64,000 nucleotides of DNA. It comes from Antedon mediterranea (taxonomy: Eukaryota; Echinodermata; Crinoidea; Comatulida; Antedonidae). Below are positions 1 to 10,600 of this stretch, in pieces (position 1 is the first letter of the stretch; each line of letters begins with the position of its first letter). The notes under the pieces were generated by a model. The model was not told the DNA's origin, did no database searches, and saw only the letters and a program-made list of their open reading frames with translations. The translations under genes were made by a program, and so were the position numbers. Location of the stretch: assembly GCF_964355755.1 (NCBI RefSeq), contig NC_092670.1, positions 11,903,201 to 11,967,200 on the forward strand. The letters run 5' to 3'.

Positions 1-1320
1 TGACCGTCTGTGCATATTGAGCAATGTCTAAAACAATCGATAGGGATTTCTGTATCTAAAAATACATTCGCAATGCGATTTACTGTATATGGAAATACAC
101 ATAAAAAACAATTGCTGGTATTATGATGAACTACTGTTAAACTGGGCCATGAATAAATTAGCATGTGTTTCACACTGAGAAACAAGCAGCCATGATAGTG
201 TTGTTACAATGAGAAATGAGTATAGGTTACAATATTATAATATTATAGTGTATAGTACATTTTCTATTTCCCCTTTCAAACATATAATTTACCGGAGTCA
301 TGTTTATATTATGAGTATACATAGGCCTACTCTCTGCATGTGGTATGATAAATAAAGTTTTTTTGCGGTTTGTTTGGTACAATGTGCAATGTAATGTTAC
401 TATACCAAACTCCTGGCTTAATAACAATTGCCATGAAATATGTTTAAACATCTGTTCACACACATGCTGATGCGTTTATTTCTGGTAGCCTACATTAGTC
501 CAGCCTGATGATATAATAGTATAGACATGGTTAAGCCTACTATAATATTCCTCATATATATAAGTTACAATTACTGTATTCTGGATCCACAAACTTAATA
601 GTGTCACATCTTAGGTTCAAGTGGCCTCAAGCCCAGATACTTAGTGATGGGATGTATTTGTACAATGCTATTCTGATTTGCTATGTACATATTTATATGC
701 AAATGTGTTTTGGCCTTTACGAATTATATTTTGTTTGTAGATCTAATTAAACATATCCACTTCACTTATCGCAATAATAGTTGCAAATGATTATTTTGAT
801 TTAATCACATAACATTTAATTAAGTCATGTTTGTCCAAATTTAAATACAGAAATATTTAGTTGATACCGAAACAATATACTATAATTTAGTTGATCTGTT
901 GCTAAGCTCGGTATATTCATCATGTCGCAGGCTCCTCGAGACTATAGTATAAGGCTGCGCCTTGCGAGGAGCCTCTGAGTGAAATATTGAATTAAAAAAT
1001 AATAATAACACATAGGCCTACGGTTCTAAAAAGATCACAAAGATCAAACCGGCCAGATTGAAATGTAGGCCTCAACTATCCCATAATTATTTTGGTGTGA
1101 CAAACGGTTGATAGCCTACATAACGCCCTCTAAAATCATCATTCCATATCAATATTATTTTGTTTGCTTATTATGACGTAATCAATCAATACAATTGATC
1201 GTATCTGTTGTGAATTACCCAACATTCATAACAGTATGTTTGATATGTAGCAATCGTTAATAATGTTGCCAAGTGTGTTTTCCCGTCGTTCTATTTTTAG
1301 ATTTTGAGAAGCATGTTATG
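1..1320. other. Intergenic, no gene seen
   Basis: AT-rich with no exon-like reading frame. Holds a hairpin at 929-974 (AGGCTCCTCG with CGAGGAGCCT) and TAGGCCTA octamers at 322 and 1013. Confidence 0.6.
929..974. repeat. Inverted repeat / hairpin
   Basis: AGGCTCCTCG and CGAGGAGCCT form a perfect 10-bp stem; a second stem AAGGC-TGC-GCCTT lies within. GC-rich in an AT-rich setting. Confidence 0.6.
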
Positions 1321-1322
1321 CT

Positions 1323-1330
1323 TATAAATA
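1323..1330 (+). promoter_or_regulatory. Candidate TATA box (TATAAATA)
   Basis: Good TATA match about 320 bases before the first gene's ATG. The nearer TATAAA at 1587-1592 is an alternative. Confidence 0.35.
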
Positions 1331-1586
1331 GCCGTATGATAGTCCCGCGGTTGCTGTGTTGAACTTGTAGTGTCTTTCCGCACTACTGGATCACAATAGA
1401 GTACTTATCCGGAGACTTTCAATGCTTTGTAATTCGGGTATTTGTACAAAAATATAAAAGAGTGAGAAACTGACAAGCCGGAGTTAACTATATTGAGATT
1501 TCAATTATTCTTCTGGATTACGTATAGGGTGTTATCGGCGTACATTCTATGACAGGATAGAGGCACGGCGTCCGGTAGTAGCAGAC

Positions 1587-1592
1587 TATAAA
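1587..1592 (+). promoter_or_regulatory. Candidate TATA box (TATAAA)
   Basis: Lies 55 bases before the ATG at 1647, giving a leader of about 30 bases if used. Confidence 0.35.
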
Positions 1593-1646
1593 CTCTTGAC
1601 ATTATTAATCAGTCCTGTTTTATATAATACGGAACAGCAGCGCAAA

Positions 1647-1649
1647 ATG
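1647..1649 (+). CDS. Exon 1 (start codon only), SEA/mucin/LDLa gene
   Basis: ATG directly followed by the donor GTAAGT. A one-codon coding exon is unusual, but it is the only upstream ATG that joins in frame to 2638-2688 and then to 6359. A TATAAA at 1587-1592 would place transcription start about 30 bases upstream. Confidence 0.5.
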
Positions 1650-4600
1650 GTAAGTAGGCCTCGTTATATTAATGTAGTTATATTTAATAGTGTGTGTGCG
1701 AATATTTCTCGTATAAAATTGAAAAAATTCATCTCCTTCCCAAAATATTTTTGAAATCAAATTTTCGTTTTTCATGAAGGTGAAAAATAAACGTTGAAAC
1801 TTACCAACGTTTCTCAAAGTGCGATGCTAAAAACGAAAATTTGATTTCAAAAACTTCTCGTATAGCTATACTCACTGGATGGCTGGGTTTAATTGAAATC
1901 GGATAGATAGCTTAGGAGGAAGGCAATCCAAGAGGAAGTATCCAGATACTATTGTATTATAAAATAATATTTGCAGTGAATATTAAATCATGTACTAATT
2001 GAATAGTACATAGACGGATTTAAACAGGTAGTGTTAACTTCCGGTGTCAGGTACCTGTCTAAACCTATATTTATGAAGTAGCTCATGAACTCTACGCTAT
2101 GATCATGATTGCGGGAGTGTACTGGAATGGGCTACTGAGATAAGTTGGTTCCGGGGATGAGTTTAATTATGAATGAATTTTACCTAAAATTCTTGCAATG
2201 ATCTATTTCCAATCCTAGGCCTAAAGTAAAGTAAGCCCTACTCGAAACAAGGATTTGGAATTAGGGATTGGGACAGCGGTTGAAAATAAAATGAAATGAA
2301 AACAGTATAACATTACCAAAACACACTGGTTCTATTGGTAAAGCAGGAATTGATGGGGTCACGGTAACTGTAACTAACTAACTAACAGGGATTTGTACCC
2401 GTCCCTTATTGTACCCCCTGAATATATGATTTGTGTGTGTATGCCATTTTAATATCACATAATAAATTGGATCGAATTTTCCCAGAAAACTGTAATTTAA
2501 ATCAAAACAAAGTAAAAATGTTTTTTTTATAATTAAATGCAATACACATCTTTAATATCATATCTAAATAGTTATCATTAATTTTTGTGTGAAAACTTTA
2601 TATTTACGATTAAAATATATGATTAATCGATACAGAGCAGCAGCAGCTGGCTGGTGCTATTCAACAGGCTTTTCATTTTAACAATCAGGTTTATGTTTTG
2701 TATAAAATCACTCAGACCGATATAATCTAGGCTCGTGTTGGATTTGGCTAGCTTACGCCTAAATGGGTACGGATATATCACACCACACGGTAGTCAATCT
2801 CGTCGTGCACATACAGGGATACATATTCTATTGTTCAATATATTTGTAATATTTATATATTATTTCGGAAGTATCGTATTCATGTCAAAACAAAAGGAAA
2901 CCAAATTTAGCCCTAAATATGTACAAAAACAAAATAATTTCTATTTATGGAGGATTGTGGGATGATTAACATTTCTGTGTTCAGCATTGGGTCCTGTGCG
3001 ATTAAGGAGAAAAATCCCCCTCAGCCAAAGTAATTTAACGGGGATAACATTTGCACTAAGACGATTTAAAAAAACATTAATAATTTACCGTGAGTGTGCG
3101 AAAAGCGTAATATATTTATATAACTAAAATAATGTTGATGCGAAGGTAAATTTACGCATTTTGTTTATTTTTTTTTTAAAGCAATTATGGCCATGATAGG
3201 ATAGTTGGGTGAGTGGGTTCCGGTTAAATTGAATTACAATGTTATCAGCGCCTCTCAGGACATGCGTTAAGTAGGCCTACTATATCATACTAGAGGAAAT
3301 TATGTTGTAGAATCATTATTGTGTGTAATGTGAATAAAGTCACGTGTACATCGGAAATTGTTGACGAATAATGTTTTATGAGAATACGGTCAAAGGTATT
3401 GAGTAAAACAATTGGGGTTGGGTAGTTTTTAGCCCCGGGATTGGATTACTTGCCGATGGAACCAATCTTGCCATGTATTGTTGGTTAGTTTAGGTGGTGC
3501 AAATGTGAATGCCAGGTCGTGATCAGGAGGTCGTTGATATCTTAAACGATATCGAGTTTTAATTAATTAATCTACCATCAGAAAACCAATTATTTAATAG
3601 TTATACAGTAGTATCAGTTCATCTTTCATACAATGACTATACGAATACAAACAGTGAAATGACAGCCGATTCTCGGTACTCTATCTATTTATTTAAGTAC
3701 AGTATCATAGGAATATTTGGTAATACAACAACACATGTTTCGCATGTATCTAGTAGTAACCTAACCTTACATGATACAACCACCACATGTGATATGTGAT
3801 GCTGTATTACCAAATATTCCTCGATACTTTGGAAATAGATAGTATGTCGAGATACAGCACTGGGAATCGGGTGAAAATGAGCACATTTTGAGTCTAAACC
3901 AAAAATGTTGCTACATTGGCAATCGATTCTTAATGTAGATATACAGCGCTATGAATAATTAACGAATTCAAAATATTACTATTAATTATTAAGACTATTA
4001 ATAACCCCCTGCTAGTTTCATTTCTAATTTTACGTAGTAAAAGACATTCACTAAATTCTTTTCCTCAGTTTTGTACAGTTACGGTGAATTACCTTATTAT
4101 TTCATAACATAATACATTCGTTATGCTCGAGTAATACTATTGAAAAAAATATAACTTTGATTAGTATAGTAGTAGAAATGGAATTCCATTTTATGATACG
4201 CAGTGAGGTTGGTGCAGGGTGCAGTGGGTGGCGAAGATGCAAACAACTTTGTTAAATAGCCTACATTTGCACCTAGCTAATCCAAAAATAGACAAAAGTG
4301 TTATTATTTATCATACTTTTAGAATCAATATCTTAAAATAACACAAATTTGGCAATTCAATCACTAAATATCACACGTTTCCTTTGTAACTGTAGTATAC
4401 AATACTAATTCATACCAAGGTATTATTCTCAATTTCTTTTCATGATCCAACGCTGTATACCCGATTTCTTAAATAGATAGGTACTTTAATGTCTTCGAAT
4501 TCTAACAATAACTATTGATACCATGACCGAGAGTTAATAGGGGTACAATAACGATGTAACAAAAGATCGATAGGGCCGATTGTGTTAATAGTAGCACACA

Positions 4601-7600
4601 CCCATGTGTTACTCACACGGCCAGTGACAGTACTACCAATATGAATCACAGCCTTTCTCTTCAAAATTATTCGGTTATTCATTTGAATTCATGCATGAAA
4701 TGTATTTTCTGTACCAATGCCAGAAATCAAACAAAGTATTTATCTAGAGAGATTTCTAAAGATGTTTAATTTAAACAAATTTGTTTGTGAACTTTGAAAA
4801 TAATAATAATATTAGAGGTGGTGAACCACAGACGATGAAAAAAAAAACTTTGATAATAATTCTGGTATTTTTGATTTACGAAATAATTCCTTTTCTCTTG
4901 TGTAGTTTTTTAGCATGAGCCGATTAACAACAATAATTGTTGTTATAAATAGCGGAGGGCGCCCATGGTGAAATACTGAATCTCTAACAAATTTACTGCC
5001 TGGAAAAGATAGAACTACCTTTGGCAGTCATTGTATTGTTTAACACTAGGATCCGTTTTAAGTTGTTGTGCGTGAACTAAACATTTTCCTTCCCAACAAT
5101 ATACTGCACTTCATTGTCAACAATTTATGAAACAGCATAACATATGAATGAAAATAAATAGATAATACAAACAAAGACATGAGAAGAAAAAAACATGGAA
5201 AGCAGGGGATAACCATTGTTTCCAAAGTCATAGTCACACAAGTAAACGATTCTCTATGTTTAAAACTATTGGATTGATTGGTGTCTACTGGATCTGTAAA
5301 GTTCAACTCGATCTTGGCTGGTGACGTCACTAATTTCTAACAAAATAACCCGATGTCTAACAATTCGTACAAAAAGATTAAGCAACGTATTCATGCAGTG
5401 TTCTACCTATTTTAATTTTCTCAACACAAGGTGAATTATTAGCAGATTATAAAAAGATTTTGGAAACAATCGACAGTAAAAAACAGTTACATCAGGCTAT
5501 AATCTGAACAGTGATTAACAGTTACAAACAATGACACTGACTAAATCTAGATTAAGACTATTGTAACACACAAGTATACTAAAAGACTTTCGTCCACGCC
5601 TATGGATAGGAAATGCAAATCGACACCTATTGTATGTATCTACTTGTATCTTGTATGTTTGATCTATCTATCTATGTATCTACTTGTATCTTGTACAGTT
5701 TCCTACTGTATACTTGTATGTACCTACTGTATGTATCGATGTAAATTGGGGGGGGGGGGGGGGGTGGTAGGATAGGGGTTGATAGTTGCTTTTGCCTTTT
5801 TTTACTTTTCTGTTAATTGTTATATTTTATATTGTGAAGGATGCACCTTTGTGCTAAGTGTGCCACCGATCTAAAGGTGTAATTCCAAATAAATAAATAA
5901 TAATAATTGTAAGACACAGACCATGCCCCAAGTCTGTAGTTATTGTCTATCACTTCATGGTTATGGCATTCGATGTAAATAAGTGAAACTCTTATAGCTT
6001 TGATAATATACAATACACAATTCTTTTATTTTGTTTTTGTTTTATTCTTCTCATGCTTTTTACAGTTTGTCGTTCAGGTACGGGTTTTCTTCATCATCAT
6101 TAGTATCTGTACTAACAGAAAAATAAATAATAAATTTAGGCTTATAGGCTTATTTTTAAATTGATAGTGAGATTTGATTTCTCATGATTGCATTTTTTGT
6201 GTGTACCACACTGTTCGTGGCTCAAACAATAGTTTTATGAACGCTTTGACAAGTGCTATTGATCCCAAGTGTTCTTTGTTGTAGTATTGTTCAACAAACA
6301 ATAATTCTATGGCAAGTCACACAGAATATTGAACATCTCTTGTTTATGTTTTGTCTAGGCTAGCTTTGATAGTCCTGTGTACGAACACGGCGAAGATAAC
6401 TCTGACTACCCTGTAGCCATCACACATGATGATGACATAGATTCCGGAATCAAAGATCAAGATAGTCCACATTCAGACACTTCAACAATTGAAAAGAAAT
6501 CCGATTCCTTTCAACAACCTGACGATGACGACGACGACGATGATGAACACGAATATACATACCCTGACGGAACGGGCGGAACATTTGATGCCCCGGCTCC
6601 ATCAGCGGCATTAATCACGGCACCGAAGACAGAAGACGTAATGATGACTGAAGTGGTGATTCCTGACAGCCGTCAAAAGACATCGATACCGGATTACTAC
6701 AAGGCGCGTTCTTCAAAACCGTATAAGTTTTACGGTAAATTTCATTCGACCACAGTCGTCTGCAAAATTTTAGGTTATTGTTTATTGGCATTGATTTTGA
6801 TTGCAACTTGTACGGTACTTGTTTTAAGAGGTATGTTTACATTTTCACTGTTTACTTACAATTAGTAAATAAACACATTTTTATTGAATTTAAATGAAAT
6901 TGTTTTACTAAGTTTGCGTCGCGATGCCACCATTGCTATTGGGTCAGAACTTGATTTTTTTCATTCTTTCTATTTTTTTTTTTGCACAATGATAGCGTTT
7001 ACATTTTTAATTTCTTGTTCTCGTCTTATATCACTTACAGAACATGCCTTGGTTTTAACATGTTATTACTCCATGGTTTTATGGAACATTAACATAGGCC
7101 TATTGGTGACTCGACAAAAGCTTGTTACTGTGTGTTAAAATCTCGAGTTATTGATCTTATTAGCTGAAATATTAAATAACACGCCCCTGTCGCTATGTAC
7201 GTATTTAAGTAGGTAGCTAAGAAATTTCACTCATTTTAGTGTTAATATTTCAATTTATATTTCAGTAAGCGTCGATCATGAATTCTTTCAAGACGATGAA
7301 GAATCAACTACAGTACCTACACCTACACAAATTACGTCAAGTAGGTTTTATTCTGTACCTTTGTTTCTAAAATAAGACATGATTTATGTCAACTCTGCCA
7401 CCACTGGCCTTATTACAACAACGCCATCTAGCGTTTGGTGGTGATTTATCTGCGTATTATCTATCTGCAACGATTGTCAAATTATAATATAATATATATA
7501 TATATATATATATTTCTTATATTGTAGGATTTACATCTTCAATTTCGGTGTTAATGATCGACGGAACAGCGCTCGTTTTTACAGAAGCTTTCGATGATAG

Positions 7601-10600
7601 CGAATCAGCCGAATATAAACAACTTGCAATGGCAGTTGAGGAGTCTGTAAGTTTTTGTTTTCGTAACTCGTAATTAGAGCCAACAATAGTAACAAAATGA
7701 TCAATTAAATCTTAATTATTCTATGCTATGATGCATTTCGGTAATTCGATTCGGAATTTGTAAGATGCTGTACAAAAGTCACCAGAAGTACTGCTGAATA
7801 ATTTCTGATACGAAGGCAACAACTTAAAAAAATTCGACCAGTGAGAATTTGCAAAATATGTTTCTTTATTTTTGTTCCACCTGTTTGAAATATGCTGATT
7901 AGAGAGTGCACAATGGTTCATTTTTCTGTTTTAGATGGATGATATTTACTCAACTGGAGATCTAAGCGATTCTTACGAAGGAAGCAAAGTTACAAATATT
8001 CGGTAAGTTTCCATTTTGACGCGGTCATTCGAAATTGGATCGCCGTATAGTTTAGCTCAATTATTTGTTCACGGAATTCCGTATAGATGGTAAAGAGCCA
8101 ATTCTTTAAATCAATTAAATACAGAACAACTCCTTCTATAATTTTAAAAAGCGTTCCATATTAGTGCTTTGCTTGCATGTTACCAGCCTTTAATAGTTTA
8201 TCTTTTGCATTGTTTTTACAGAGAAGGAAGTGTTATCGTAGAAGTGGAATTAATTTTCAAATCGACAGTCCAAATCACATCAACTGAAGTAGAAGACGAG
8301 ATCACAAGGGATCTTAGCAGTAATAATAACGTACTCACAAACATTATGGTCGACCCGGATAGTGTTGCGGTGTCAGGTAGGTTCAAATCGTAAATTTCGA
8401 GCCTAAAGTTAGAGCCGTTGTTACTTTGTGCCGAAACGTGATTATATATGTTAATGTTATGTCATCAAATTTTAATTCCTGCTTGTTTTTAATCATTATT
8501 ATTGATCATTGTTACAGAAAACGATGACGAGATCCAAATGTCTTCTACAAAACCACAGACCACTGTTAACCCAGTTGAAGGTATGTCTATCACAACAAAT
8601 GTTTATAATTACTTCTTATATTTATAAGGGAAAAGGGTGCCGGAAATTCAAATACATTACGGTTGTCTCTAAACAAAGGTCTACGAATTAAATGATCTTA
8701 AAAGATTTTGTGAAACAATGTAGCCGATTCTCGTTACATATCTAAATTTAAAAAATCATAGGAAGATTATAGACCATATAACCTAACATGAGATGTTTTA
8801 TTACGTAATTTGCCTCTGATACAAGATAATGCGGCACAGATAATCGCGTGGAAACGGCGGAAACACGTACATAATTTACATAATTTGAATTGTGAACAAT
8901 GGACATTATAGAAAACTTTCCTTACCTTCTTTTTGTTTAAAATCATAATTTATTCGATTATTCTTACAGAGGATTCAACAACAGATTTTCCAACAACCAG
9001 CACACGACCAGACGTTGATTCAACGATTACAGGTTTGTAAGCAAAAATAATCAACTCATAGTGATTAACTGCATGATTGCAATCATGAATCCAATATTAA
9101 CAATTGATTTAATTGTATTTAAACTTTAAAAGCATGTTGTTATTTGTACTTATTATTATTTTGTGCACATTCAACACCCTTTTTTCTCAATAGAATCTCA
9201 ATTTGGAAGCTCTAAAAATAACATATTTCTACTTTTTTCAATCCAATGAAAATTGTCTAAAAACAATTTGTTTAAAATGGATCATTGCTGATGAGTTTAA
9301 AATTGAGTTTCAATTATGACTATGTTTACTTTCATCTGTCATTATTTCGTTTATTGCATGCCATCACATATTGTATTCATATTCCTTATTGCACGTTTTT
9401 CTTCAGACCCAACAAAGTCTATTACAGATTTTTCTAAAAGATCAACTACAGCTTCTCTTCAACCTGTTCCATCAACATCGTCTACTACTCGTTCATCCCA
9501 ATCGGTTTCATCTTCCATCTCTACTATTACAACACAGAAGTCAAGGAGTTCTCCAATATACAGTGAAAATATTTCATTCTCTTCTACTTCCTCACAGCCT
9601 CTTCCATCTTCTTCTAAATCAACTACTTATAAACCTATGTCGTCTTCCAATCCTTCTAAATCAACTACTTTTGAACCTATGCCATCTTCATATCCTTCCA
9701 AATCAACTTCCTCTTCTACTACCCTTCAATCTATTCCGACTTCTTCTAAATTAACAACTTATCAACCTATGTCGTCTTCAAATCCTTCTAAAGAAACTAC
9801 TTTTGAACCTATGGCAACTTCATATCCTTCTAAATCAACTACCTCTCAACCTCTTCCATCTTTTTCTAAATCAACAACTTATCAACCTATGTCAACTTCA
9901 AATCCTTCTAAAGAAACTACTTTTGAACCTATGCCATCTTCATATCCTTCTAAATCAACTGCCTCTTCAACTACACCTCAATCTAAATCTACAACTTATC
10001 AACCTATACCGTCTCCTAAATCAACTCTCTCTTCAAACACTACCTCTCAAACTATGCTATATTCATCTACTAAACCATCTTCGTATCCTTCTGAATCAAC
10101 TACTTCTGAACCAATGCCGTCTTTATCTCCTTCTAAAACTCTCTCCTCAAGTACTACCTCTCAACCTATGACGTATTTACCTCCGTCTAAAACAACTACT
10201 TTTAAACCCGTTCCGTCCTCATCTTCTCCAGAAGGACAGGATTCAACCACTAAATATGATGCTACTGTACAGACAGTATCAACCACTAAATATGATGCTA
10301 CTGAAACAGTAAAAACGACTGCTACTATCGAACCTGTCAAAACAACCATTACTGCCACAATCACAAGTAACAAACAGACTCCAGATACAATGTCAACAAC
10401 CATCAAAACATACCCACCCACTGGAACACCAACAGGTGAGGGTATTCCAGTCTCAACACAAAAAACAATGCCGGCCTCCTCCCCGTTTGTGGCAACAACG
10501 GAAGAAGCTTCATCAACACCAGGTATTTTCTATTATGTCAAACTTTTAAGTTTTTTTGCACATATTTGCAATGATTCACATAATGTACCATTTGCAACCT

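Larger units (their letters stand above)
2689..6358 (+). other. Intron 2 of the SEA gene
   Basis: 3.7 kb without coding signal. Holds the palindromic element at 3661-3873, the poly-G tract and a retroelement tail; otherwise AT-rich unique sequence. Confidence 0.6.

Noticed and set aside
9371-10421. Other frames across the mucin exon
   Set aside because: Shadows of the repetitive Ser/Thr/Pro exon; only the 9407-10522 frame joins the neighbouring exons.
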